The notes under the pieces: generated by a model | The model's database searches: none | What the model saw: the letters and a program-made list of their open reading frames with translations, nothing else | What the model was told of the DNA's origin: nothing | Source of the DNA: Lingula anatina | Lineage: Eukaryota; Brachiopoda; Lingulata; Lingulida; Lingulidae | Direction: 5' to 3' | Length of the DNA: 64,000 bases | Assembly: GCF_001039355.2 (NCBI RefSeq) | Contig: NW_019774247.1 | Span: forward strand, 140,968 to 204,967 | Position numbers and translations under genes: made by a program | Shown here: positions 1 to 10,760 of the stretch, in pieces | Numbering within the stretch: the first letter of the stretch is position 1 | How the letters are laid out: each line of letters begins with the position of its first letter

Positions 1-372
1 GCATAAATTCCCTAAAAGTGACCCGATCATGCTGATTTTCGAACTTGACCTGCGTATTATGAATATTCATCAGTTCTGTAAGTTTCAAGTCAAAAGGTAA
101 AATGGTTTTCCACTTATCATGTTATCGGTGCTGCATATATGCTGAAAAAAGTGAAAAAACAGCATAAATTCCCTATAAGTGACCCGATCATGCTGATTTT
201 CGAACTTGACCTGTGTATTATGATTATTCATCAGTTCTGTAAGTTTCAAGCCAAAAGAAAAAACAGTTTTGCACTTATCGTGTTATCGGTAAAAGTGCAC
301 GGCGACGACGGCGACGGCGACGACAGACGCAGATGATGGCTATATGTACAGACACATCTGTGTCTGTACATA
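1..372. repeat. Dispersed repeat, internal tandem duplication plus terminal hairpin
   Basis: Two copies of a unit of about 128 bp begin at 1 and 162 (both start gcataaattccct and end gttatcggt). They are followed by a GACGGC-type hexanucleotide tract (about 299-335) and an imperfect palindrome at 343-372 with 14-bp arms (tatgtacagacaca / tgtgtctgtacata). The same components occur in reverse order and orientation at 13731-13990, so this is a dispersed element. No protein is encoded. Class unknown; a non-autonomous transposon is the simplest reading. Confidence 0.75.
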
Positions 373-649
373 AAAATACTGCTTACCAAATTTTGATCTT
401 TATTATAACAATCCAAAGAATCCAGGTCTGTAAAAAACAACTCTTCTGGAAACTGTGGAAGCTATATCAACAGAAAATGATGATCACGTATGAGGTACTA
501 TGAATAGTTTCACATATGTTTTACATTAAATAAAATGCAAGAAAATCAGATAATTTTCTGAGAAAAAAATCATCGAATTAGTATAAAATTATGAATGAAA
601 ATGTTCATTAACTTAAATCCTTTCGCCAATGAGGAACAATAGTAAAGCT
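373..649. other. Intron or intergenic sequence, nothing recognised
   Basis: AT-rich sequence between the left-edge repeat and the last visible codanin exon. I see no exon. It is presumably the next intron of the codanin gene, whose following exons would lie left of the window. Confidence 0.5.
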
Positions 650-655
650 TCCTAC

Positions 656-1853
656 CTGGAAAAGCCAGCCAAGCACCACAACAGTTAGGAAGGAATTCAA
701 ACTGTACCTTTCCAAGAAAGATGCTGCAAAACATCTGGAATGTCAAAACACATGACCACTTACATAGAAGCAGTTTGAACCTCTTCAATTTTTGTTATCA
801 ACTTCTTAAACCAAGACAAACGATTCAATCTAAAATCCATTTTCATTCTGTATAATACTTAATCACTTAATACTTACTTAAAATACTTTAAAGCCTGTTC
901 TTTAACTTGACCTGACATTCCTAATATGGAATTTAACATCCATTTTATACCAAGTGGCAAACAAACAGTAAAAGTCAGTCTAAATTTACCTATGAATCTG
1001 CATGAGCAGCTTGCACACACTGCTGTAGTACTGCAGTCTTGGTGCTAGGCTGTCCATCATGCTCAAAAATTCCACCACCCAGGGTACAGTCAGGACTAGT
1101 CTCCCCTCAACACAGGCCAACTGAATTTCTTGATAAACATCCAGTGGACAAGGGACCTACAGATTAAAGATATACAAGCTTTTATGAGCTTATGCATCAG
1201 CACATTTTTTTTACAATTCATAATACTTGCACATCACAGGTACTTAATCTATTAAAATATACTGAGCAAAGTTCTCACCAATACACTTACACTTAAAATT
1301 CTCAATAATTTTTCTTTAAAGTCTTTATATAGCACATTTTATCCCATTTCATTAATCACTTAACTGTATCAAAACGTTAAGATCATGCTGAAAATTCAAT
1401 TCAAAATTTAGCTTGCCTACCTGGCTTCTCATAGCGACATAAGTCATTTCTAAAGTTTCTGGTAGTGGCTCTGGAGTCCGATATGGTAAAAATACAATAA
1501 AGCCAAGGAACTTGCCAAGAAGTCTCAATGTCAAAAGACAAGATGAGAACACATCTTTATCTTGCTGCAAGTAAAAACATACTGTTTGTTTATCTATGAA
1601 TGATCAGTTTAGTATTTCATTAAGGACAAAATATAAACAAATACTATCATAATGTTGACTTTCCACTTAATGAATTCAAAATAATAATAATAGTAATAAT
1701 AATAACAATGATAAATATGAAGACATCTCTTAAATGTTTATATTTCTATTATACAATAATTCTCATTAATTGATATAGTACAATATGTACCTGATTAGTC
1801 TTGGTCTCAGTCCCCACTTCATCTTCATGGTCAGACAAAGTGGAATTGATTAG
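656..1853 (-). CDS. CDAN1: Codanin-1 homologue, partial (four internal exons)
   Basis: Exons on the minus strand are 1853-1791, 1564-1421, 1156-990 and 734-656 (63, 144, 167, 79 nt). All have GT-AG borders and compatible phases (0, 0, 2, then 0), giving 151 residues. Telling segments are LRLLGKFLGFIVFLPYRTPE, LTVPWVVEFLSMMDSLAPRL and VVVLGWLFQ, which match the most conserved stretch of animal codanin-1 as I remember it, roughly residues 780-900 of about 1,230. Codanin-1 is known to bind the histone chaperone ASF1 and a nuclease (CDIN1); loss causes dyserythropoietic anaemia in humans. The gene runs off the left edge. Its N-terminal two thirds should lie to the right on the minus strand, but a TNF-receptor-like gene is there and I find no further codanin exon in the window. 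Membership is well supported; whether this locus is intact is open. Confidence 0.85.
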
Positions 1854-2210
1854 CTACAAAGAAAGTATCACGCAATGTGATAATAAAATTAAACCTTAGA
1901 TCCTTGTCCAGATTATACACAAATTATGTTTTATAACAAAGGAAAAGTTGTGTTTGAAGCATGTTTCAATCATACCATAATTATTCAAACTCAAGAATTC
2001 ATCTATAGTAGCCAACAACAATTCGAGGAAAATTCAAAACCAATTTCACATTGATACTATTTTCTCTGATGTAATTTGTAAAACGCTAATTCATTCTTTA
2101 GTCCTTGTTTTTATTTTTACATAAATCATCAATAAATTTGCAGAAAAGAAATACAATATATTTCATTTTCGTAAGGCAAGCTTTATATTGTTCGATTTGA
2201 GATCAAAATG
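1854..2210. other. Spacer, no exon recognised
   Basis: AT-rich sequence between the first visible codanin exon and the foldback element. On the minus strand I looked for an exon of length 2 mod 3 that would join the receptor-like exon at 2691-2726 (ends in phase 1) to the codanin exon at 1853 (starts in phase 0). I saw none with good splice sites. Confidence 0.5.
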
Positions 2211-2474
2211 TTAGGCTTCGTTCACATGCAATGTCTATTTTCTAAATTCTATTTTCTATTCGCGGTATGTCTTATGATCATGGTCTGTGCCCTGAATATC
2301 CCGCGGCGTAATTACTGGCAGCGCGAGCCAGTTACTATAAGTTACTATAAGTAACTGGCTCGCGCTGCCAGTAATTACGCGGCGGGAGATTCAGGGCACA
2401 GACCGTGATCATAAGATAGCGCGAATAGAGAATAGATTTTTAGAAAATAGACATTGCATGTGAACGAAGCCTAA
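2211..2474. mobile_element. Foldback (hairpin) element, 264 bp
   Basis: The segment is a nearly perfect inverted repeat. The left arm begins TTAGGCTTCGTTCACATGCA and the right arm ends with its reverse complement. Arms are about 125 bp with a few mismatches and indels, and the centre is gttactataagttactataagtaac. There is no open reading frame. A hairpin MITE is the likely class. I cannot fix a target-site duplication. It lies next to a fragment of another MITE at 2475-2612. Confidence 0.85.
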
Positions 2475-2612
2475 GTGTCTGTCTCGCCGATGGAATCAGC
2501 CAGGGGGTAAAGATAATTACCCCCTAACAGCTTTACTAGGCGTGACAGACATTTAAGCCTCCCAAGGGAGATACATCAATCCAAATATCTGTGGGAATGG
2601 TCACTAAAACTA
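2475..2612. mobile_element. MITE family 1, fragment
   Basis: This matches internal and one terminal part of the elements at 5871-6099 and 57973-58188. Shared blocks are the taattaccccct tract, the cagctttactaggcgtgacagacatttaagc block and a cgatc-aaatatctgtgggaatgg end. The other terminus is missing; it borders the foldback element at 2474, which may have disrupted it. Confidence 0.65.
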
Positions 2613-2690
2613 CATGAACTTCTCACTGGCACTGAGCATCCCACATTTCCACGACCAGGCACACACTAACCCTGCTGACACTACACTTAC

Positions 2691-3784
2691 CTGATGGTGC
2701 AGGTCGACCTGTGGTGTCAACGTCATCTACAAGACAAAATCAAGCACAATTTGTTTTTTGGGCATCTAGACAAATTTTTTGGCGAGATGACCTCAACCAA
2801 AATCAATAATTGTATAATATGATATACAAACTGCAATATAACAAGTTATGCTGCCATGCAATATGACATCAATTTATATTAGCAGTATATCAAATTGCTT
2901 TCTAGACTGACACAATCAAAGAATATACCTGACTGTCTGCCATTTTCAATATCTCTGTGGTTGTTGGATCCAACTGTAGAGGTAGCATCAGGATTCCTCC
3001 TCATCCATGCACGTATGTTATGTCGGTTGATGACCAAAACCAATATTATTAATAGAAATGCAACTGTTCCACCAACACTTAGCCCTACAGCCAGTCCCTC
3101 ATTCACTTTCACAGGAGATGATTGTGTGGAGGCATCTACCTCGACATCAGCAGCACTGCATAGAGAAATATCTGAAAAAAGAATTTGTTCCACTTGTCTT
3201 TAACATTATGTTATTCTAGCTATCATGGTTTAAATGTGAGTCTATTTTATAGTTTTAAAAACTTCAGCAGTGTAAAATATGACTGGACATATTGAGTAAT
3301 CTAAATACATGTAGATGACCACCTTGTTTTAAATTAAAGCTTTTGTTTTTCCAGTACTTTAAATAGACATTTAAAATATGCTAAGGGTATTGTAAGCCTT
3401 TATTAGATAGTATATTAGTAGGTAAGGAGCTTTTGGGAAAAACTAGCAGCATCCTTAGCCTAAGGCACTGATAAATATTTAAATATAGATGATCAGAAGT
3501 TTAGTAAATGCCACCATTCATTAGGAATACTGTTACTGATAATTCATTTTTCCATTTCAAAATTCCCAGGGCACTTTGGCAGTAGGTACCTACATGCAGG
3601 GGCGGATTTAGGCCGTCTTCTGGGTCTTCCGGAAGACGGTCAGATTTTCAAGTTTACATTGACGGGTATCTAATTTTTTCTGTCGGAAGACGGTCAAAAA
3701 GTGGAGGATGGATCAACAAATATAATATGGAAGACTGTCAGAAAATATCTCTGGATCCGCCCCTGACATGTATGACCCTTCAGA

Positions 3785-3820
<36 letters not shown>

Positions 3821-4176
3821 CAGAGCTTACAATGGAATCTACTTAGAGACTGAATCTATTAAAGGAAACACACATTTGTTAATATGTGCATTTACATGTA
3901 AATAGAAGAATTGGTTGAAGCTCCATACCTTGACTGCATTTGTTATCCATCGTTTCATTGCCCTCGATCAACATGCATTCGCAGCTGGAAAATAAAGAAC
4001 ATGTAATTAAAGAAATTGGTTTTGTCATAACAACACTGCAGACAGGGATGTCGCCTCTTTGTTATATTAAAAATAATAATAAAAAACAAAACTGTCATTA
4101 TTTATGAGTACAGAAAATGAACAAATTGACTTTTGAGGTAGAGTTCATTGCCTCACATAATCCTCCCTTCTCACTT

Positions 4177-4210
<34 letters not shown>

Positions 4211-5734
4211 ATGTGCATGCATGCGTGCATTATATATTACATTACATTACATTATATTATATTAAAAAGTATTTTTTTCTCACATCTGATCTCACCCCCA
4301 TGGATTCCCAGAAAATGAAACAATCATTTTTCAACAACAGAATGAAAATCTACATTAACTAACGAAATAAAATCATATTAATCAATTCTCACTATTATTT
4401 GATAGCAATTTTATCCACTTTATTAACTTACATTGTTCTTTTTTTGCAGGGTTTATTGTCCTCTTTGTCTGAAAAATAGCCCACACTGCACCATCGGCAA
4501 CCTAAAATATACATGCCACTATCAGTAATATGTGCCACAATTGAGAGATAAAACTGAATCTCATTTGTTGAAAAAATGTACATTTTCACTTAATATTTCA
4601 GATAAAAGATAAGCTAATTTTAAAAATGAAAATTAAGAAATAAAAAAATTCCTACTATTTCCTTCAGGTTCCTGTCCAACAGGGCATATGTTTTCAATGC
4701 ATGTATGGAAACCAGTTTCTTTGAATCCCTCCAAGCATGTCCCACATACTGACTTTGTGGTAGAGCTCCCTCTAATGACATATTCCTTGTGGTTACTCGT
4801 ACAATTCAAACTGAAAGAAAATGAACATGAATCATTCATCTTTATTTACCTGCTGTTTACTGCTGTGGGAATTTATACTGTGCATTCCACGTTAATAAAT
4901 GATTTTAAATGATTTATGATTAAATCATGAGTGAAGTATCTAAATCTAATGGTTGTCTTACAAGATGTAGGACAGTACAAGCATCAGTCAACCCTCCCCC
5001 ATTCCCTTTTCACCCACCCTTTTTCTCTTGTCTCTTATACTGCACATATGTATTATAAAAGCTGAATCCTTTTTAATTGTCATTATCAGGGGCAGATCCA
5101 GTGATATTCTGACAGTCTTCCAAATTTTCTTTGTTGATCAGTCCACCATTTTAGCCTGTCTTCTGACAGAAAAAAATAGTTACCGTCAATGTTAACTTGA
5201 AAATCTGACCATCTTCCGGAAGACCTAGAAGATGGCCTCAATCCGCCCCTGATTATACAGTACAAGCACAGTGCTCATCAGTTTTCTAAATCCTATCTTC
5301 CCACAATCATGATTTTGTTACAGTCTACAAACTCACTTCACAGAACAAGTTAAGCGGTCACTAAGGGTAGTTTGCCAGGTCTGATATTGGCCTTCAGGAC
5401 AGGGGATACAGCTGGAAGATGATGGGTCACCTGCATTGCAGGGTTCGGCTTGGGTCCCTGAAAATTAAGGTTGGAAAGTGTACATATATGCTGATAAAAA
5501 CAATAGCACTAAACATTCTATTTACAAATTCATGTAGCTAATGGGGGTAGTACTTGTTCTTAATACTGCCATAATAACGATAAATGTCTATACTTCGTAA
5601 AATGCACTGGATATGTCATAAGCAGGTGTGATATAATAGGCATACTGGACATACATGATGCTGTGCCAGGTGTATCAATTTTTTGACAAATAAACAAGGA
5701 AAAAAGCCTGAATTTTCTTGCAACCTCTTTCTAT

Positions 5735-5765
<31 letters not shown>

Positions 5766-6532
5766 ACATCGACAAAAACAGAAACAAATGGAGGGAGAGA
5801 GAGGGGGGGGGGGGGACAGAGAAAGAGAGAAGCCATTCAGAATAGAAGATCTGAGTATCAACTGGTCTAAGGGTGTATTTCCAGAGATTTGGATCGATCC
5901 AGGGATTAAAATTTAGATCCACCTAACTCCCTGGGGGTTCACGCTAAATTGCAGTCAGCCGAGCGGGCACCATAATTAATTACCCCTTTACAGCTTTTAG
6001 TAGGCGGGACAGACGCTTAAGCTGGCCAAGCTGACAGTAATCTAGTGAGACTCCCCACAGGGATAGATCGATCTAAAAATCTATGGAAATGGGGTGTAAG
6101 GCTCAAATAAGGCAGACCCTACATGAAAGGAAGACTGCTTAATCCTGTAAGGGCCTTTCCACCTCTCACATGCCTCCCCACGTGTTGTCTCTCAATCGGT
6201 CGAATTGAGCTGAGATTTAATTAATAGTACTTTGCTCCTGCAGGGACGACGTGTGGGGTGGCATGTGAGAGGCGGAGAGACCAGGATTAAGTGGTCTTCC
6301 TTTCATGTCAGTCAGCCATATTTAAGCCATGGACCACTTAGTGATGGGATCTTCTTATTCTGAATGGGGCCAGAGAGAACACAGACCTACCTTGTGAACA
6401 AGTTATGTCCATACAGCATACTGGTTGACTGCTGCCATGTGGTATAACCTCTGTTTGACCAACCCTACACTGAAGACCACCAACATGAATTATCTGGCCG
6501 TAAGCGAGGAGAACTAAGAGAAGACTCTTCAT
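2691..6532 (-). CDS. TNF-receptor-superfamily-like single-pass membrane protein, 3' end unresolved
   Basis: Minus-strand coding exons are 6532-6391, 5457-5337, 4810-4656, 4501-4432, 3984-3929, 3171-2929 and 2726-2691. All have GT-AG borders and phases 1, 2, 1, 2, 1, 1, 1 agree through seven exons (823 nt). The start is the second ATG after a splice acceptor at 6551-6553; an earlier ATG four bases upstream is out of frame. The protein begins MKSLLLVLLAYGQIIHVGGL (signal peptide). Cysteine-rich repeats follow (CIPCPEGQYQTW, CGTCLEGFKETGFHTCIENICPVGQEPEGN, CRWCSVGYFSDKEDNKPC), spaced as in TNFR ectodomains. A transmembrane helix follows at about residues 208-231 (GLSVGGTVAFLLIILVLVI), then a basic RHNIRAWMRR stop-transfer and a hydrophilic tail. 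No death domain or TRAF site is seen before the last exon found. If the 2691 donor is not used, the frame stays open to a stop near 2622. Subfamily cannot be assigned. Confidence 0.85.
3597..3765 (+). mobile_element. MITE, CAGGGGCGGAT family, copy 1
   Basis: A 169-bp element starts CAGGGGCGGATTT and ends GGATCCGCCCCTG. It is flanked by a 5-bp direct repeat ACATG (3592-3596 and 3766-3770). Relatives are at 5087-5251 (opposite strand) and 25067-25234. It lies in an intron of the receptor-like gene. There is no ORF, so it is non-autonomous. Confidence 0.85.
3788..3816. repeat. (CA)n microsatellite
   Basis: A run of CA dinucleotides in an intron of the receptor-like gene. Confidence 0.9.
4179..4209. 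repeat. (GT)n microsatellite
   Basis: A run of GT dinucleotides followed by a degenerate catg/attac tract, in an intron of the receptor-like gene. Confidence 0.9.
5087..5251 (-). mobile_element. MITE, CAGGGGCGGAT family, copy 2
   Basis: Reverse-oriented copy of the element at 3597-3765. It begins CAGGGGCAGATCC and ends ATCCGCCCCTG, with a 5-bp flanking duplication ATTAT (5082-5086, 5252-5256). Intronic. Confidence 0.85.
5736..5818. repeat. (CA)n, then GA/G-rich low-complexity tract
   Basis: A CA run at about 5736-5762 is followed by a purine-rich tract with a run of twelve G. Intronic. Confidence 0.85.
5871..6099. mobile_element. MITE family 1, complete copy
   Basis: Terminal inverted repeats: left gggtgtatttccagagatttggatcgatc; right, read inverted, tacaccccatttccatagattttt-agatcgatc. 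Internal blocks (accataattaattacccctt, gcttttagtaggcgggacag) are shared with 57973-58188 and 2475-2612. No ORF. Confidence 0.75.
6105..6330. mobile_element. Inverted-repeat element, possible MITE family 2 relative
   Basis: The left half (cagaccctacatgaaaggaagac, then cttaatcct, then cctctcacatgcc) is mirrored on the right (ggcatgtgagaggcgg, aggattaag, gtcttcctttcatgt). The layout resembles the 44211-44501 element, including an internal gaccctacatg motif, but similarity is weak. No ORF. Confidence 0.6.
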
Positions 6533-6550
6533 CCATCGAGGTCTGAGGAG

Positions 6551-9500
6551 CTGAAAATTACCAAAAGAGAAGTTATATGGGTCGATATGTCTTGTACCAT
6601 ATAGAAAAATCCCTGCTGTCTACTATTAGCAATTTATTCAGTTATTTCAGATCTATAGTCTTTTCAAACAGCTTTCCTATACAAGCGTCAGGTACGTCAC
6701 CCTCACAAACCGATGCCTTGTTTGTCCCTTTCTGGTCCACAGCTGAGGACCGCAAAGACCCGTATGGCGTACGGTTCCTGTCATGCGCATTTCTACTGTA
6801 TTTCCACAAAAGACGAAACTGTCAATAGTCTACTCAAAATGAACTGCAGTGAGATATGAAATAGTGTGGTGCTTCCACAAAAAGTAGATGAAATTTAACC
6901 TATCGCCTACCTTTACTAGAAGTCCCATTAAACTGAAAAAACTAGAGAACATTGACGAGCAAATTCGACGATACCGCCCTATGTTACTTAGTGAAGTCGT
7001 AAAATAACCCTTGTCTAAAAATAGACACGAACAGACGTTATGTATTTTATTAGCCACCGTTTAACTGGTTAAGGGAAAAATCGGCCTTAAAAATATACAG
7101 CACTAAGAAGTAATTAGAATAAATAATTGTGATTAAATCGCCTGCTGCTGCTATAACAAAAGGAACGGGACAGGGGCAATTCCATATCGGTCCCATATAT
7201 TTGGCTTCTATGGTCTGTTTACATCAATATTTATTAATGAAAGCCTGGCTGGGAGGACAGCATAAACACTTGCTTGTCGACTTTTTAAAGGAGAAGACCC
7301 CTAATTATATTAGCAGCTACGCCTGTTATGTTTGTTTACAATTTTATTGTGCAATTTTCTGTTATGCATTCAACGCGATCCGCCATGTTGCCCGCTTCGC
7401 CCGACTTCTGCATCAAATAAATTAGGTCAAGGCGACAGCCTCAGGGTCATGGATGACTAACAGTTTAAGCAATTATACTTTTATCCGTGCCCCTTTAGCG
7501 AGATTGGACTGATTAGATGTACGATTCATACCACCGTATACTCCACGATGATTTGATGTTTTACTAACAACGCAGGTAGGTTTATCAGATCGTAAAAAAG
7601 GGGCATTTTACCGTTTCTCAAAACAGGTGTCTGTACGCCGTCTTAAGCTGAGAGTTTACCGTAGTATGCGTCATGGTTTATTTACAAAATACTTGCTGAA
7701 GTTCAGCCCCCTGTTTCCTAAAAAAATACGCACGGTGCTTATGGACCGTTTGTAATGAAGAATCGGATATGATTAATATTTTTTTTCATTCTAGATCTTT
7801 AAAAACTACTAATAGACACATTTTATACTAAAAGTATACAGCTATACTCAGTACATGTTGAGGAAGTTGCTGCTGGACCGGTGAATGCAAGTATTCATAG
7901 TAAATTCTATGATTACTTGCATTGGGCGATAACTGTGTGCTTGTGTTGTTGTTGTTTGTGGTGGTTTGGATTCTTATTAATGTAATAAATAATCAATATT
8001 ATATAACAATTAACTTTCTGCAGTATAGCACATTACTATTACCAGTAAATAAGTTGTGATGTTTAAGAGGATGCAAGTTACCTATATACAGTGCATGGGC
8101 AACTAACAGGAAGGAAACCATTCAGATTAAGTAGCTGACAAATTGAAATTTATCACCTGAATGTAGTATACAAGAAGGAGTGCTTTCAGCCCTTTCATTA
8201 GATATACCGTAAAACACCTGTAAATGATGATAAATGCAGTAATTGGTTCATCCATTTATGTCCCCCAGAGCCCAGCACTATAGTCTCATTAAAAACATAG
8301 GAGGAACACATTGAGATTTTATTTTACTTATTGGTATATATGTACACACATATCTCTGCATGGTTTATTCTGTGCACATTTTTTGTACCTGGAGAAAATT
8401 AGGGTTTCAAATGCATCCCCCCCCCAAAAAAAAAAAAAAAAAAAAAAAAATTACAGAATGGCCCATTGCTTTACCATACTTGAAAGAGGTATGGATAGAG
8501 ACAGACAAATGATTCTTAGTATGCATGAAGTAAGATTCTTTCTCCTTTTCTTGTTATCTAGCAAAATCATGACAATGGTCATTCAGGGGGTAGGGATATC
8601 AAAATCATCACAATGGTCATTCAGGGGGTAGAGATATTTTCTTTTCTATTTTATAATATATCATACAGTACTTTATCCTTCAGTGACTGAGCTGGCCTTG
8701 GGTTTGACAGCCTGTAAAGACTCACCTGTACAGCCTGAAACATCTGGTTAGTTTTAATTGATGCTTAATAAGGGTATAAACTATAGGGAGAGAGAGGGGG
8801 AGGGAAGGAGGGCAATCATCATTCTTTTTGAACTGTGGATGGTAGAGAAATAGAGGAGGGTCATTGTAAGGGTTAAAACTATGGATGAAGGAGAAAATGC
8901 TGGGTAAAGTCAGGCATGGTGAAATTGCCTGTCCAGCCGGTCATGACTACTTGAAATACCACAGCAACTGCAAGATTTTTGATATCGCAGGTTCTCTTAA
9001 CTAACAAAGTTAATGTAAAAATACAGTGCACAGTAATTGAGCACACGGCAATGTAAACAGTAACAAATTTTATGGAAAAATACAATGCACAATAACGAAT
9101 CACATGATGATGCAAACAGCGACTAACGAGGACCTGCAGATTACTTGTAGTGCAGATCCTCATGACTTTCAATGCCTCCACAAAGTTTTCACCATGTCTG
9201 GTAAGTATTCTGAAATTCAGTTTATTAGTCTGACAGAGTAAAAAACAAGTCACAAATGAGTTTGAATGTGATTATAAATTCACTTTGTATGCCTTTTGTG
9301 CTTGACAACTGTTTCGTGCAGCTACTAGTAAGTACATAACTGAGATGTGATAAGTCGTTGTAATACAGTAGCTGCATGAAACATTTGTGAAGCAAAGAAA
9401 AAAAATCCAGTACTTGTAATTTGACTAAAAACAGTGTCAGTCTTATACTGTAAATGTGATATGGTTCTGACAGCTGATTTTTTCATTGTCTGGAGTAGAC

Positions 9501-10581
9501 AACAAGGGGAGAATAAGCTTCTTTGTTCAGGGTCTAAATATTTATGTCCGTATATCGTGTAACACATATCAAGAGCAAGCATTCTCTTTTAAACACGTTT
9601 TTTGCTTTGTTTTAGTGAATGCTGAGCCATTGATCTGGATATATATGTATTCTGAACATTTCACTGTCTGCTATTGCATTTAAAGTTGTTAACATGGGCC
9701 TAGTTAAAAAAAGTACAGTAATTAAATTATGAGGATGGAGCTGGATTTCCTGCTCCCCCCCCCAAAAAAAAAAAAAAAAAACAAAAACTGTTGTTAGATA
9801 GCCTTAATACAACCCTGGTGTGTTTTCACAAAATAACTGTAGACCAAAAATTGGTCCGAACTTTAACTTTAGACCAAACATTTCAGTCCAATTTATTTTT
9901 GCATAAAAAATTATAGTAAAATTGTGATAGTAAATTATTTTATAAAATAGATATTTTTTTAGCTAGGCATTTCCTTCTTTTTGTAAATAGGCACTTTGAA
10001 CATTCATTTAAGTCTTAAAGTTGGGACCAGCCTTCGATCTAAAATTATTTTGTGCATTTGGTCCCTGCTGTCTGTGTCTGCCCTTGGTTTCTCATGTGTA
10101 AGACAGAGCTTGAAGAGATGTAGTATTAATGATATATAGGCTAATGACGCCCCTTGGGTTCTCTATCACATCTGGTAGCAATCTTAGTCATTGGGCATGT
10201 TCACTCAGGACACAGATGGATCGTTCTTTGTATTGATTCTGAATATTATTGGTTCTACTACATTTTTATGAAAGGCTAATATGACCTAACAATTATATAC
10301 ACTAACAATGATAAGGTATGCCAAATGTTCTTTGAAGGTGGTAATCAGACCCTTAGACATGTTATAAAATTATTGTACTTATTGCGTTCCTGTGAGGTCT
10401 GGTATATTAGATCTAAGGTGAGGTGTACTTAGCAGTTTGTGTCCAATATGTTTTGGGTTATAAATACTTGAAACTTTTGAAATCAGAAGTATCTGAGTGA
10501 ATCATCTTTATAATTAGTAAAATGGTTCAATTGTGTGATGTTCAGATGAAAAGTACAGATGATAGATCTATTTAGTAGTGT
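6551..10581. other. Intergenic region, no gene recognised
   Basis: The only exon-like signal is a minus-strand donor (reverse of gcctac, 6905-6910) preceded by AAAG, a candidate 5' UTR exon of the receptor-like gene at 6911 upward. The rest is AT-rich DNA with homopolymers (poly-C/A at 8419-8449 and 9755-9781) and a short duplicated sentence (acaatggtcattcagggggtag) at about 8570-8632. None of the short open frames resembles a known protein. Confidence 0.5.
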
Positions 10582-10755
10582 CTGGGGTAGCGCTAGTAAT
10601 TTTTTTGGCTTAGCCAAATCACCAATTTTTTTGTCAATTTGTTATCAAAATGGTTATAATTTGACTAAAACAAGTCAAATTAGGCCCTTTTTCTTTAGCC
10701 ACTTTAAGTCAGTTTTAGCATTTGGCTAAATTGGAGAGTGTTAGCGCTACCCCAG
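10582..10755. mobile_element. MITE with CTGGGGTAGCGCTA termini
   Basis: A 174-bp element with terminal inverted repeats CTGGGGTAGCGCTA / TAGCGCTACCCCAG, flanked by a 5-bp target duplication AGTGT (10577-10581, 10756-10760). The interior is AT-rich and non-coding, with further imperfect inverted blocks (ggcttagccaaa / tttggctaaa). Single copy in the window. Confidence 0.85.
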
Positions 10756-10760
10756 AGTGT

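Noticed and set aside
1791-2726. A TNF-receptor/codanin fusion protein
   Set aside because: The junction phases disagree (1 versus 0) and the joined frame stops within a few codons; no linking exon was seen.
8879-9253. 124-codon minus-strand frame as a missing codanin or receptor exon
   Set aside because: The sequence does not resemble either family and has no matching splice borders.
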